A stretch of 40,573 bases of DNA, from contig PWNQ01000074.1 of the NCBI GenBank assembly GCA_003557725.1, forward strand, positions 1 to 40,573, in the 5' to 3' direction. This document shows, one piece after another, positions 24,693 to 35,068 of the stretch. Origin of the DNA: Bacteroidales bacterium. Lineage in GTDB: Bacteria > Bacteroidota > Bacteroidia > Bacteroidales > PWNQ01. Every line of letters begins with the position of its first letter. The first letter of the stretch is position 1. The position numbers and the translations under genes were made by a program. The notes beneath the pieces are model-generated. The model had not been told where the DNA came from and ran no database searches. It saw only the letters and a list, made by a program, of their open reading frames with translations.

Positions 24693-24837
24693 GGTTTGGC
24701 ACCCTTATTGACCTACCCCACATGAATGTCCTTGTATTTTTTCCTAAGGGACTGTTTTAATGATATCTTTATACCCCCTTCCTAAATCAAATACCAGCGG
24801 GACGGGCATAACCCTGACAAATTGGCATTATTAGATT

Positions 24838-27315
24838 ATGAGTATTTTTGAAAAAGACAGTGTATTTTTCCAGGACCCCGGATCGGAAGACGCGGAAATG
24901 GTTCCATTGCTTACAGCAGATGATGAAGAAGCTATGAACGAAGAACCTGTGCCCAAATCCCTCCCCATCCTTCCCCTCAGAAACAACGTTCTGTTCCCGG
25001 GAGTGGTGATCCCCATAACCGTGGGCCGTGACAAATCCATTCAACTGATCAAGGAGGCGTACCGGGGCAATAAAACCATTGGGGTTGTGGCCCAAAAGGA
25101 CGTTAATATAGAAGACCCCAAAGAGAAAGATTTGTACCACCTGGGTACAGTGGCCCGCATCCTAAAGGTGCTGCAAATGCCCGATGGCAATACCACAGCT
25201 ATAATCCAGGGTAAAAAACGCTTTAAGCTTTTACGCATCACGGTAAAAAAGCCCTACTTTAAGGGGCAATCCATTGATTACGATCCATTTTACACCAGTG
25301 CCGACCCGAAAACTTTCACGGCAGTGATTGACTCTCTGAGGGATATCTCTTTGGAGATCATAAAAAAATCACCCAACTTGCCCTCTGATGCCAATTTCAC
25401 CATAAAGAATATCGAAAGTCCCACTTTTCTGATCAACTTTGTGGCTTCCAATTTGAGCGCTGATGTACATAAAAAGCAAAAATACCTGGAAACATCGGAT
25501 GATTTTGTCCGTGCCAAGGAGGTATTAAGTGTGCTTTCCAATGAACTGCAGATGCAGGAGTTAAAGAATAAGATCCAGGATAAGGTAAAGACAGATCTGG
25601 ATAAACAACAGCGGGATTATTTTTTAAATCAGCAAATTAAGACCATTCAGGAAGAGTTAGGTGCCAATCCTGGCGAGCAGGCCATGGATGATCTTAAGAA
25701 AAAGGCCAGGAATAAATCCTGGCCTTCGGAAGCCAAAGAGACTTTTGACAAAGAGCTTTCCCGGCTGGGCCGTATGAACCCGGCAGTGCCAGAGTATTCC
25801 ATTCAGCTTAATTATCTGGAGTTTTTCACCGACCTCCCCTGGGAGGATTTTTCGGATGATAACATCAATTTAAAGAAGGCACAGCGGGTTCTGGATGAAG
25901 ACCATTACGGTTTGGAGAAGGTAAAAGACCGTATTTTGGAGCATTTGGCTGTGCTAAAGTTAAAAAAGGGCAACAACTCTCCCATTTTATGTTTGGTGGG
26001 TCCTCCGGGAGTGGGAAAAACTTCGCTGGGTAAGTCTATAGCCCGTGCCTTAAAGCGTTCCTATGTACGTATGTCGCTGGGTGGATTGCGTGATGAAGCG
26101 GAGATCCGCGGTCACCGGAAGACCTATATCGGAGCCATGCCGGGGCGAGTGCTTTCCAATATCAAGAAAGCAGCAACGGGAAACCCTGTATTTGTGCTGG
26201 ATGAGATCGACAAGGTGAGTGGAAACACATTTACCGGCGACCCTTCATCGGCACTGTTGGAAGTGCTGGACCCGGAACAGAATACCGAGTTTCATGACAA
26301 TTACCTAGAGGTTCCCTATGACCTTTCCAACGTGCTGTTTATTGCCACGGCCAACACGCTGAGTTCTGTTCATCCGGCCCTTCGCGACCGCCTGGAGGTC
26401 ATTGACATCAGCGGATACCTGGTGGAAGAAAAAGTACAGATCGCAAAAAGGCACCTTATACCCAAGCAATTGGAACAACATGGTGTGAATAAATCCCAGG
26501 TAAAGTTCCGCAGCCCGGTTATTGAGCAGGTCATCGAAGGATATACCCGGGAAGCAGGAGTAAGGACGCTGGAAAAGCAGATCGCTGCTGTTATCCGAAA
26601 CAAAGTTAGGTACATTGCTGCGGAGGAGGACTATACTAAGACGCCCTCCAAAAAGGACCTGGAAAAGATCTTAGGCCCCCGCAGGTATTCCCGCGACCAT
26701 TATACCACCATCCGTCAGCCGGGTGTAGTCACCGGACTGGCCTGGACATCCGTGGGCGGGGAGATTCTCTTTGTGGAAACCAGCCTGAGCCGCGGAAAAG
26801 GGCAGCTTACCCTCACCGGAAACCTGGGGACAGTGATGAAAGAATCGGCCAACCTGGCCTTTGAATACCTGAAATCACATACCCATACCCTGGATATCAA
26901 TCCGGAAGTATTTAATAAGTGGAATGTACACATGCATATCCCCGAAGGGTCTACACCAAAAGACGGCCCTTCAGCCGGGATCACCATGTTTACTGCCCTG
27001 GCATCTGCCTTTACCCAGCGAAAGATCAAAGCACGGATCGCCATGACCGGCGAGATCACTTTAAGAGGAAAGGTATTACCCGTTGGAGGGATTAAGGATA
27101 AAATCCTGGCCGCCAAACGTGCCGATATCACTGATATTATCTTGTCGGCAGACAATGAAAAGGATATTAATGATATCCCGGAAAAATATATCAATGGTCT
27201 TAACTTTTACTATGTGAAGGAAATGATCGAAGTGGCGGATATCGCACTTGCCAAGAGCAAAGTGAAAGACGCCATAAACCTCAACGTACCCAAAGAAGAG
27301 AAAAACCCGGGCTAA
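24838..27315 (+). CDS. lon: ATP-dependent protease Lon
   Basis: Lon is a cytoplasmic AAA+ protease that degrades misfolded and regulatory proteins. The 825-residue protein has the N-terminal LON substrate-binding domain (about 42-240, starting [14 protein letters not shown]) and coiled-coil region. The AAA+ module carries Walker A GPPGVGKT (388-395) and Walker B VFVLDEID (451-458), with [11 protein letters not shown] as sensor/arginine-finger region. The C-terminal protease domain has Ser712 in DGPSAG and Lys755 in [12 protein letters not shown], the Ser-Lys dyad. The N-terminus has a short acidic extension before the LON domain, common in Bacteroidota. Its stop overlaps the convergent rarA stop. 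Confidence 0.97.
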   Translation: MSIFEKDSVFFQDPGSEDAEMVPLLTADDEEAMNEEPVPKSLPILPLRNNVLFPGVVIPITVGRDKSIQLIKEAYRGNKTIGVVAQKDVNIEDPKEKDLYHLGTVARILKVLQMPDGNTTAIIQGKKRFKLLRITVKKPYFKGQSIDYDPFYTSADPKTFTAVIDSLRDISLEIIKKSPNLPSDANFTIKNIESPTFLINFVASNLSADVHKKQKYLETSDDFVRAKEVLSVLSNELQMQELKNKIQDKVKTDLDKQQRDYFLNQQIKTIQEELGANPGEQAMDDLKKKARNKSWPSEAKETFDKELSRLGRMNPAVPEYSIQLNYLEFFTDLPWEDFSDDNINLKKAQRVLDEDHYGLEKVKDRILEHLAVLKLKKGNNSPILCLVGPPGVGKTSLGKSIARALKRSYVRMSLGGLRDEAEIRGHRKTYIGAMPGRVLSNIKKAATGNPVFVLDEIDKVSGNTFTGDPSSALLEVLDPEQNTEFHDNYLEVPYDLSNVLFIATANTLSSVHPALRDRLEVIDISGYLVEEKVQIAKRHLIPKQLEQHGVNKSQVKFRSPVIEQVIEGYTREAGVRTLEKQIAAVIRNKVRYIAAEEDYTKTPSKKDLEKILGPRRYSRDHYTTIRQPGVVTGLAWTSVGGEILFVETSLSRGKGQLTLTGNLGTVMKESANLAFEYLKSHTHTLDINPEVFNKWNVHMHIPEGSTPKDGPSAGITMFTALASAFTQRKIKARIAMTGEITLRGKVLPVGGIKDKILAAKRADITDIILSADNEKDINDIPEKYINGLNFYYVKEMIEVADIALAKSKVKDAINLNVPKEEKNPG

Positions 27316-28586
27316 TAATCTTTACCCCACCATTGGCGTAATCGCTTGAGCATTTCCTGCTCCCGATGATTGTTCCCGGGCTCATAAATTTTTATATCCT
27401 TTATGCTGTGGGGGAGGAAGTCTTGTTTTACGAAGCTTCCGGGGTAATCATGGGCATATTTATAGTTTTTTCCATACTCCTGGTCTTTCATAAGCTTTGT
27501 GGGAGCATTTCTAAGATGCAAAGGTACAGGCAGGTCGCCTGTTTCTTTCACCAGTTTTTCCGCGTTGTTAATGGCCATGTAAGCGGTATTGCTTTTGGGT
27601 GAAGACGCCAGATATATCGCTGTTTCAGATAGGATTATACGCCCTTCGGGCAGTCCTGTACTTTCTACGGCCTGGAAGCAACTTTGTGCTATAAGCAGGG
27701 CATTGGGGTTGGCCAGGCCCACATCTTCTGCGGCTAAAATCAGTAGCCTTCGTGCAATAAACCGTGGCTCTTCCCCTCCCTGGAGCATACGTGCCAGCCA
27801 GTACACGGCAGCCTGGGGGTCGCCACCGCGTATGGACTTGATAAAGGCGGATATAATGTGGTAATGCATCTCTCCGTCTTTGTCATATCGTGCCAGGTTT
27901 TCCTGTATCACCTTATATACGGCTTCATCGGTGATTTCAGATACCCCTCCCCCGCTTCTCAGCATGCTTTCAGCCAATTCAAAAGCATTGAACAGCTTAC
28001 GGGCATCACCGCCGGAGATGCGGATCAATGCGTTGGTTTGCTTTAGCTCCACACGTACTCCCAGTTGTTCCCGGTAGTAATCCACGGCCACCCTCAGCAA
28101 TTCTAACAGATGGTCCCGGTTTAATGGTTGCAGCACATAGGTTTGAGTGCGTGACAGCAGCGGGCTGATCACTTCAAAGGAGGGGTTCTCCGTAGTGGCT
28201 CCCATAAGGGTTATGGTACCTTCTTCCACAGCACCCAGCAGGGAGTCTTGCTGTGATTTACTAAAGCGGTGGATCTCGTCAATAAATAAGATAGCCCCCC
28301 CACCCCCCTGCCGGGCATTGGCAATAACCTGTCGTACATCTTTTACCCCGCTGCTAACGGCGCTTAGGGTATAGAAAGGCCTGAACAATGTGGCAGACAC
28401 GATACGTGCCAGGGTGGTCTTACCACAACCTGGCGGTCCCCAAAGGATCATGGAGGGTAGCTGACCACTGTCTATGGCACGACGTAAGGGAGCATCTGCC
28501 CCTAATAGATGCTCCTGCCCAATAAAGTCATCCAGCTTTTCCGGACGTAACTTCTCTGCTAAAGGCTTACCCCTTTGCTCTTGCAT
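27312..28586 (-). CDS. rarA: Replication-associated recombination protein A (RarA/MgsA)
   Basis: RarA is a DNA-dependent AAA+ ATPase of the clamp-loader clade that acts at stalled replication forks. It shows RPEKLDDFIGQEHLLG, Walker A GPPGCGKT (residues 50-57), Walker B AILFIDEIHRFSKSQQDSLL, the sensor ATTENPSFEV and the C-terminal tetramerisation part ending [11 protein letters not shown]. The ATG at 28586 is preferred; a GTG nine bases upstream would add MIN. The stop codon overlaps that of lon (27312-27315), so the two genes are convergent with no room for a separate terminator. Confidence 0.96.
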   Translation of the reverse strand: MQEQRGKPLAEKLRPEKLDDFIGQEHLLGADAPLRRAIDSGQLPSMILWGPPGCGKTTLARIVSATLFRPFYTLSAVSSGVKDVRQVIANARQGGGGAILFIDEIHRFSKSQQDSLLGAVEEGTITLMGATTENPSFEVISPLLSRTQTYVLQPLNRDHLLELLRVAVDYYREQLGVRVELKQTNALIRISGGDARKLFNAFELAESMLRSGGGVSEITDEAVYKVIQENLARYDKDGEMHYHIISAFIKSIRGGDPQAAVYWLARMLQGGEEPRFIARRLLILAAEDVGLANPNALLIAQSCFQAVESTGLPEGRIILSETAIYLASSPKSNTAYMAINNAEKLVKETGDLPVPLHLRNAPTKLMKDQEYGKNYKYAHDYPGSFVKQDFLPHSIKDIKIYEPGNNHREQEMLKRLRQWWGKDY

Positions 28587-28681
28587 ATTTATCACCGCTT
28601 TTGAATGGTGGATTCATATTTTCACCAGGCAAAAGTAAGGAATTTCATTGTTGGCGCGCTACTGTTTGGCCCGGTCATTTT

Positions 28682-28709
28682 GCGGTATTACCATTGCGGT
28701 ATTACCATT
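28682..28709. repeat. 14-bp tandem duplication across the C25 peptidase stop codon
   Basis: GCGGTATTACCATT occurs twice back to back (28682-28695 and 28696-28709), followed by a further GTGG. The second copy contains the TAA stop of the minus-strand C25 peptidase gene. Confidence 0.9.
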
Positions 28710-31700
28710 GTGGTGGAGCAATTTGTTTGGTGGCATGCTGTCCGTTATGTGCTGTAGCCCTAATTATCAACGTAATGTGCGCATTTTCAGGTACGGGTAT
28801 GGTATATGGGGCGTTTTGTTCTTTTGTGATAGTCAGTTGTTTTCGCTGGATCATCCGTCCGTCCATGGCATATATTTCCAGGTTCACTTCCCCCGTTGGG
28901 AATCGTGAAAGGCTAAAGGAGAGTTGCCCGCCACCGTGTCGGATATCATGTATCTCCGGCGTAGATGGCTGTTGCACATCAACGGCCACGGGAGCAAAGG
29001 TTTCCCGGCTTCCGTCAAAGTCTACCTGTGTAATCCGGTAATAGTTAACCCCTTTATAAGGCTCACGGTGCATGGATACATATTCTCTGAGTTCCCATGT
29101 GGTGCCTCCGCCGGGCACTATATCTACCGTATTGAAGCTTTTTCCCTGGCCCTTATGTTCCAGCAAAAAGCGGTCGTTATTCACCTCTGAGGCGGTCTCC
29201 CAGATTACACGTACCTCCCCGTCCTGTTCCACCGCCCGGAAGGAGAGCAGGGATACGGGAAGTGGCTTATCATCGGTCTGTGTGCCGGGATTCCCGGTTT
29301 CCTCTGTGGTGGTGTAAATGGTGTTCACATCCTCGTTATTGTATTCATAGACCCGGAACCAATAGATTTGGTTTTCATCCAGATTGTAGACCGTTACTTC
29401 ACTTCCTTCCCCCACATAGACCACTTGCTCTCCATTATGGTGATAGTAGTTATCGGCTTGGTATTCCATGCCGTCCACCGGGTCGGCAAACTGGTCTGTA
29501 TTATTGATCTTAGCCACCCTGTAGTCACCGTCTCCGGGCTCCCATGACACGTGCAGGGAAACACTCTTTGCGGCAGTATCTGCAGCGAAACTGATGTTAC
29601 GTGCCTGTTGGGAGGGGGGATAATCTTTCAGGTGGTTGTTAATATATATGATTTGGATATGAGGGATGGTATTAGGTTGGGAAATGGTAAGGGTGGCATT
29701 TCCCTTAATGGTATCCTGCATGGTCATCACTCCTTCTCCCTGGTTAAGAGTGGTACGTGCAATAAGGCGCCCTTGAAAAGTAATAGTAGCTGTAGCCTGT
29801 GGGGGGGATGCTCCTTTGATCTCCACCTGAAACTTCCGTATAGTATCATTCACCGAGGCGGTAATAGGTACTGGGGTTGTTGTTCTTATCTTCATAGCCG
29901 GGTCACCGAAGTAGTGATACAGTTCGTGTGTATATTGTGTTTGAGCTCCATGGCCGGGCCAGGTTTCCACCATTCGTATAAGTCCCTGGTTCAACACATG
30001 GCCCATGGCCAGGATATCATCGTGGGTTGTTTGTGGCGGATTTGTCACCCCCCCTGATCCAAAATCGGGTATCAATCCGGGCTGTGACCAGATGGCATCA
30101 TACAGCCCCAGGGCCAGCCCGTCGTTGGGGCCGCTGTAAGAAGTAAATGTGGGAGCCACCAATCCTACCGCACCTCCTTGATTGTGACGCAGGAAAGACT
30201 CTGCAAAGGATTCAGGCTGCAACATATCTCCCGAGTGACAATTGATACTGAATACTACCGGCAGCTTGTCTCCATTGCTTAGGTTTTGCACGTTCTGAAA
30301 GGATGGATGATTGACGAAAAAAGGGTGTGCCCACCCCCAGCCGCCCTGGTACCCATGATCACGGTGCATAACCAGAAAGCGGCCCTCGTTAATTCCATTG
30401 GTGATCTGTGCAGGCCCGCCATCCCATTGAAAGCCATTGCTCCGCAATAAATCCGAAGGGATGGGCTCACCGTTGGAATAAAAGCCGTTGTTATAATACT
30501 GTGGGTGAATATGGGAGTCTGTGGTATACACACGGTCCACATTATACCCCTGTAATAAAAGGTAATCTCTGGCTTCTTCGGTGGTATGCAGGAAGCGGCG
30601 TTGGGTATAGGTATTCCCGTTATACTCATACCCCTGATAATAGGTACAGTTCATGCTCTTATGGTAAAAATTCGGATCCATTACCGGAGAGCGTTCATAG
30701 TTAATTACCTTAAGTACCGTTTCCATGGCTTGAGTGGCGCTGTTAACGGAAATGCGACCATGAGCCATATCGGGTACGTAGTCGTTGGGACCATCCATGC
30801 AGGCATAATATAGGTCTGTGGCAAAGTTTTGTCCATTAGGAGCTTGATGGATCTCCGCAGGCACATGGTTGTGATCGCCAATGATCACAAAAAATTCGGG
30901 CTTAACGTTGGCATTATGGTAGCGGTTGTGAATGGTGTCCTTTACCATGGATGCCGTCCAGGAGTCATTGGAAATGACCTCAACACGGTAACCGGTCATG
31001 CTTCGCCATAATGCCAGACTGTCTGCAGATGCCAAAAAATCATTATGAGTCAAAATCAAATAATCCACTTCATTTGAAACAGTTTTGGTAGAAGCCGCAT
31101 ATTTGGGTATCTGATCACTATTGGCAGCGATATTTCGGTACATCTCAAGGTATCGTGGGGAACTGTTATGGGCCAAATCATGGAAGGATGACTCCGAATC
31201 AAAAGAAATGCGATAACGTATGCGTGAATATACGCGAAGGGTCTGGGTAACCGGGTTGAACTGAACCGGAGCAATGCCAATTCCTGCAATCTTATTACCA
31301 CGGATAAAAGATTCCTGATGCACATAAACGGGCATGGCCGGATAGAAAGCGTCGGCGTTGTAAGTTTGTTGGTCAATAACAAATTGTGGAGGAGTGGATC
31401 CTTTAGTATCCATAGCCGGTGTGAGCGCAGGCTGAACCATATACCCGGTAAAAGTCTGGCTTTCGAACTCCAATATTTCCACATGAACGCGGGCATTACC
31501 CGGCAATAGCATATTTTCCACCTTCAGGGGTAGCGCAGGTTTGCCTGGAGCACTCATGGAACTAAGTCCGGGAATGGTGATAACATCATAAGTGCGATTC
31601 CCATACTGGGAATTATATTTTATGGCACCAGGAAAATGATATTCATAAATTATATCCATGCCCTTTGAGCTACTATGAAGCTTTTTAGGCATAAATAACT

Positions 31701-31851
31701 GGTGAATATCCTCATTATGATTACTTTGAAGAAATGCCGAATCAAAAACCAGAGGATTTTGCGCCGGAGAAATCTTGAAAACACTTATTATTAGTGCTAT
31801 TAAGATATATAAACTTGGCGAAAAAAAAGGAGTAATCTTGTATGAACGCAT
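28702..31851 (-). CDS. Secreted C25 (gingipain-type) cysteine peptidase with T9SS sorting domain
   Basis: The 1049-residue preproprotein starts with a signal peptide (YILIALIISVFKISPA-Q) and a prodomain (about 35-255). The caspase-fold C25 domain begins at about 262 (VDYLILTHNDFLASADSLALWRSMTGYRVEVI). The likely catalytic dyad is His499 in MHRDHGYQGG and Cys538 in VVFSINCHSGDM. Beta-sandwich domains follow. One is the linker type often found before T9SS signals (LPVSLLSFRA...WETASEVNND...YYRITQVDFDG). A C-terminal sorting-like domain comes last (about 965-1049, VNLEIYAMDGRMIQRKQ). It is therefore expected on the cell surface or outside the cell. Cleavage specificity (Arg, Lys or other) cannot be read. 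It lies alone between rarA and mrpA, with two palindromes upstream. Confidence 0.9.
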   Translation of the reverse strand: MRSYKITPFFSPSLYILIALIISVFKISPAQNPLVFDSAFLQSNHNEDIHQLFMPKKLHSSSKGMDIIYEYHFPGAIKYNSQYGNRTYDVITIPGLSSMSAPGKPALPLKVENMLLPGNARVHVEILEFESQTFTGYMVQPALTPAMDTKGSTPPQFVIDQQTYNADAFYPAMPVYVHQESFIRGNKIAGIGIAPVQFNPVTQTLRVYSRIRYRISFDSESSFHDLAHNSSPRYLEMYRNIAANSDQIPKYAASTKTVSNEVDYLILTHNDFLASADSLALWRSMTGYRVEVISNDSWTASMVKDTIHNRYHNANVKPEFFVIIGDHNHVPAEIHQAPNGQNFATDLYYACMDGPNDYVPDMAHGRISVNSATQAMETVLKVINYERSPVMDPNFYHKSMNCTYYQGYEYNGNTYTQRRFLHTTEEARDYLLLQGYNVDRVYTTDSHIHPQYYNNGFYSNGEPIPSDLLRSNGFQWDGGPAQITNGINEGRFLVMHRDHGYQGGWGWAHPFFVNHPSFQNVQNLSNGDKLPVVFSINCHSGDMLQPESFAESFLRHNQGGAVGLVAPTFTSYSGPNDGLALGLYDAIWSQPGLIPDFGSGGVTNPPQTTHDDILAMGHVLNQGLIRMVETWPGHGAQTQYTHELYHYFGDPAMKIRTTTPVPITASVNDTIRKFQVEIKGASPPQATATITFQGRLIARTTLNQGEGVMTMQDTIKGNATLTISQPNTIPHIQIIYINNHLKDYPPSQQARNISFAADTAAKSVSLHVSWEPGDGDYRVAKINNTDQFADPVDGMEYQADNYYHHNGEQVVYVGEGSEVTVYNLDENQIYWFRVYEYNNEDVNTIYTTTEETGNPGTQTDDKPLPVSLLSFRAVEQDGEVRVIWETASEVNNDRFLLEHKGQGKSFNTVDIVPGGGTTWELREYVSMHREPYKGVNYYRITQVDFDGSRETFAPVAVDVQQPSTPEIHDIRHGGGQLSFSLSRFPTGEVNLEIYAMDGRMIQRKQLTITKEQNAPYTIPVPENAHITLIIRATAHNGQHATKQIAPPQW

Positions 31852-32170
31852 GGCTTTTTGAATTAAAAATTAATATGCCACAAAATTACCACGCGGCGAA
31901 AGCAGATTTCAAGAAAAATCGTAAAAAAAACAGGCACTATCCCATTTTGGGAATAAATTTTTTAAGACGCTGTAATACTATACTTTGACTTTATCAAAAC
32001 AAATAAAAAGTGAGCAATAAGCCTCCCATTTACAAACCAACCATTATTAATATTGGAATTTTCCCATATTGGGAACATTTAAATATTATTGACTAAATAT
32101 CAACTTATTAAATATAGAAATACATTTACAGTCCTGACCATGGCAAAGGCATTTACCGCTCCGGATGCAT
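31852..32170. promoter_or_regulatory. AT-rich upstream region of the C25 peptidase with paired palindromes
   Basis: The 319-bp spacer has no gene. It contains TCCCATTTTGGGA (31940-31952) and TTCCCATATTGGGAA (32061-32075), two copies of TCCCA-N3-TGGGA with centres 122 bp apart. Because the mrpA gene ends at 32171, the region can only be the upstream region of the minus-strand C25 gene plus the mrp 3' end. No exact TAnnTTTG box on the minus strand was found. Confidence 0.5.
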
Positions 32171-34456
32171 TTAATCATTTGGCACTATGCGTCTTCTAAA
32201 CTTAAGCAAAGTATATACGCCAATGGCAGCGAGCGCCAGCACGGTAATTTCTCCCATGGTATCCAGTGCTCTGAAGTCGACGAGGATCACATTGACCACA
32301 TTTCTTCCGTGAGCCATTATATAGGAATTTTCCAGGAAGTAGTCGCTAATCTTGGTCTGCGCCGGATTGTTAAGCACTATAAGCATGATCAGTGTAACCG
32401 TTGCGCCGGAGACAATGGAAATGGCCACGTCTTTGATCTTGTTCTTTCTTGGGGTGAACGTTTTAAACCCGGGCACTTTGTAAGCCACCAGCACCAGTAG
32501 TATTACAGTGAGCGTTTCAATGGAGAACTGGGTAAGGGCCAGGTCGGGGGCGCTAAGGAATGCAAACAGCAGGGCCACACAAAACCCTACAATACCCAGT
32601 GCGGCCACAGCGCCCAGCACGGAACTGGAGACAGTGGCTTTAAAGGCGGCCAGCAGCATAATGATCACTATGAGGAATTCATGGAAATACACCTGGGACA
32701 GGTCCACTTTTATCCATCCGTAAATACCATATTTTATCATGGTTATCAAAAGGATACCAGTAAAAAAGACCAGGATATAGTAAAAGTAATTGCGTAGTTT
32801 TCCCGTTTGGAAGAAGCGGGTTTGGATGGGTGCATAGGCAATAAGGCCTTTGAGCAAGGCCCGGTAGCCTTCTTCGGGTCCTCCCCTGGCCAGCTGATCA
32901 AACAGGGGTTGTTTCCGTTTGATGGCAGGGGCCAAAAAGTATATGGCAATCCCTCCGGCCAGGGTGATCATGCTGAGCAGCAAGATCACGTTAAAGCCAT
33001 GCCACAGGGAAAGGCGGGCAAACTCTCCGGTAATGGCCAAGGCACAGGGAGCGATAATACTTTCACAGGCAATTATTGGAATGATCCCCAGGATAAGGCC
33101 CAGTGCCCCCAGGAGCAACGGCCCCGACCACAGGCGGAAGGGTGCGGCATGGGGTGCTTTTGGGGTGGGCAGGCTCTTCCCAAAAAAGGGCCGGATGCCC
33201 ACCATAATGGCCGTGGCAACCAGAAACATATTGGTAATCACTATCATAACAGTAAGCAGCCTGGGGTTTACCGGATAATGCACGGCCCCTTCGTAGATCA
33301 GTTCTTTGGCGATAAAGCCCAGAAAAGGCGGCAGTCCCGAGTAGGAAAAGGCTGCCAATATGGCTCCAACGGTGATAAAGGGCATATACTTTCTCAGTCC
33401 GCCCAGCATACGGATATCCCGGGTGCCTGTTTCATGGTCGATGGCGCCGGCCACCAAAAACAGCCCCCCTTTGTATAAGGAGTGAACTAACAGGAAGGTC
33501 ATCGCTGCGGTAATGGCATACTTCCCTCCCATTCCCAGTAAAAATACCATAATACCCAGCGCACTGACAGTGGTATATGCCAGGATCCGCTTCAGGTCGT
33601 TCTGTCCAATGGCCATAGCCGCACTCATCAGCATGGTGATGCCTCCAAAAGAAATAAGCAATACATGCCATACCTCTGGTCCCGACAATACGGGGGTTAG
33701 CCGTGCGATAAGAAATACTCCGGCTTTCACCATAGTAGCGGAGTGCAAGTATGCACTAACCGGTGTGGGGGCTTCCATGGCATTGGGCAACCAGAAGTGA
33801 AATGGCCACTGAGCCGACTTGGTAAAGGCGCCCAACAGAATAAGAATGATCATGGGGATATACAGACCATGGCTCACAATATGTTCCCCTTGCTGGATCA
33901 GTTGGCTGATGGAATATGTTCCACCCATCTTCCCCAGGATCAAGAACCCCGCCAGCATGGCCAGCCCACCACCTCCGGTAACTAACAGTGCCTGAAGTGC
34001 TGCATACCGTGAGCGTTCTTTTTCATGGTTAAACCCAATAAGCAGGTATGAGCTAATACTGGTTAACTCCCAGAAAACAAACATTACCAAAAGGTTGTCT
34101 GATAACACCACTCCGATCATGGCGGTCATAAAAAATAATAGATAGCCATAAAACCTTGGTAACCGGGCATCGCCCCGCAGGTATTCACTGGCATAGAACA
34201 GGATAACAGCACCTATACCACTAATTATCAATGCAAATATAAGGCTCAGTCCATCCACAATAAAATGAAGGTCCACCCCTAAAGCGGGAAACCACTGGTA
34301 TGAAAACAGTGTATCGGTGCCTACCTGGGTTAGCAGCCAGGCAAAAATCCCCAGGGGCACCAGACTGAGCAAAGGCCCTGCAAACCGGGGAAGCAGCTTA
34401 TGCACCGCCGGTGCCACCATTGCTGCCAAAAATCCTGTAATAATTATATACAACAT
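32171..34456 (-). CDS. mrpA: Mrp Na+/H+ antiporter subunit A
   Basis: MrpA is the largest subunit of the multisubunit cation/proton antiporter in the inner membrane and is related to complex I NuoL. The 761-residue protein has the proton-antiporter core with Glu130 in VFWELTS, Lys213 and His220 in FTKSAQWPFHFWLPNAMEAPTPVSAYLHSA, and Lys244 in ATMVKAGVF. The C-terminal third holds the MbhD/DUF4040 and MbhE-like parts (PDLALTQFSIETLTVILLVL, VNVILVDFRALDTMGEITVL). It is the last gene of the operon rather than the first, and is separated from mrpG by about 135 bp containing a repeat. It may depend on read-through or on its own promoter. Confidence 0.94.
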   Translation of the reverse strand: MLYIIITGFLAAMVAPAVHKLLPRFAGPLLSLVPLGIFAWLLTQVGTDTLFSYQWFPALGVDLHFIVDGLSLIFALIISGIGAVILFYASEYLRGDARLPRFYGYLLFFMTAMIGVVLSDNLLVMFVFWELTSISSYLLIGFNHEKERSRYAALQALLVTGGGGLAMLAGFLILGKMGGTYSISQLIQQGEHIVSHGLYIPMIILILLGAFTKSAQWPFHFWLPNAMEAPTPVSAYLHSATMVKAGVFLIARLTPVLSGPEVWHVLLISFGGITMLMSAAMAIGQNDLKRILAYTTVSALGIMVFLLGMGGKYAITAAMTFLLVHSLYKGGLFLVAGAIDHETGTRDIRMLGGLRKYMPFITVGAILAAFSYSGLPPFLGFIAKELIYEGAVHYPVNPRLLTVMIVITNMFLVATAIMVGIRPFFGKSLPTPKAPHAAPFRLWSGPLLLGALGLILGIIPIIACESIIAPCALAITGEFARLSLWHGFNVILLLSMITLAGGIAIYFLAPAIKRKQPLFDQLARGGPEEGYRALLKGLIAYAPIQTRFFQTGKLRNYFYYILVFFTGILLITMIKYGIYGWIKVDLSQVYFHEFLIVIIMLLAAFKATVSSSVLGAVAALGIVGFCVALLFAFLSAPDLALTQFSIETLTVILLVLVAYKVPGFKTFTPRKNKIKDVAISIVSGATVTLIMLIVLNNPAQTKISDYFLENSYIMAHGRNVVNVILVDFRALDTMGEITVLALAAIGVYTLLKFRRRIVPND

Positions 34457-34515
34457 ATCACCATGATTTCATCAAACATATATGGGTGCGCTAAAAAAAC
34501 ACAGGCTATTCACAA

Positions 34516-34565
34516 CCGCTGAAAACTGTCTTTGCCCCATTTCAATTGGAGGGGCTGATTTTCAG
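34516..34565. repeat. Copy B of the CCGCTGAAAA repeat family, between mrpG and mrpA
   Basis: CCGCTGAAAAC (34516-34526) is followed by TTTGCCCCAT, as in copy A, and by GGCTGATTTTCAG (34553-34565). The inner arms CTGAAAA and TTTTCAG can pair. The left flank, with CTAAAAAAACACA and TTCACA, also resembles the flank of copy A, so homology extends about 85 bp. Confidence 0.65.
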
Positions 34566-34591
34566 TATCACTAAACACCTGTTTTTCCAGC

Positions 34592-35035
34592 TTATTCATC
34601 ATCATCATCTTCATCATCTTCATCATCTTCATTTCCGGGAGTAAACGACTCAGGCTCCTGAGGGTCTTTATCCTCCATTATACATTCACCATCGTAAAGC
34701 AGGGTTTCATCGTCCAGTTTTCCTTCCAGGTCGTCACACAGGGTTTTCTCCCACATCTTTAACCCGATCACATGTGCGGTACGTCCCAGCATGTGAGCAC
34801 TGATGGGAACGGTGAGCATCAAAAAGATGATCACCCCCAGGATATGAAGCCCCACGTAGAAAGAGCCAAAATGAACGGCCACAGCCAACAGCATGGAGGC
34901 CACGCCAAATGTTCCGGCAATGGTGGATGCGGATAAGCGCATGTACACATCGGGCATTTTGAGCAGGCCAATGGAGGCAATAAGAATAAATACGGCCCCG
35001 GTGATCATTAGAAACAATACAATATAAGTTACCAT
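34592..35035 (-). CDS. mrpG: Mrp antiporter subunit G with acidic C-terminal tail
   Basis: Subunit G of the Mrp antiporter, with three membrane helices in the first 95 residues and the family motif IGLLKMPDVYMRLSASTIAGTFGV. The ATG at 35035 is chosen because MVTYIVLFLMITGAVFILIA is the family's normal start; a TTG at 35056 would add seven residues. The part after residue 96 is a long hydrophilic extension that ends in an almost pure Asp/Glu run (EDDEDDEDDDDE), encoded by a GAT/GAA/GAC-rich trinucleotide tract. Typical MrpG proteins are about 100-130 residues, so this tail is extra. The tail should face the cytoplasm if topology is standard (inference). Confidence 0.92.
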   Translation of the reverse strand: MVTYIVLFLMITGAVFILIASIGLLKMPDVYMRLSASTIAGTFGVASMLLAVAVHFGSFYVGLHILGVIIFLMLTVPISAHMLGRTAHVIGLKMWEKTLCDDLEGKLDDETLLYDGECIMEDKDPQEPESFTPGNEDDEDDEDDDDE

Positions 35036-35068
35036 AGCTACAGTATTTTCAATCAATATACCGGTTTA

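Noticed and set aside
28601-29041. 146-residue plus-strand ORF
   Set aside because: It overlaps the C-terminus of the C25 peptidase on the opposite strand and shows no domain features.
32807-33478. 223-residue plus-strand ORF
   Set aside because: It is antisense to the conserved mrpA core and has low-complexity, unlikely composition.
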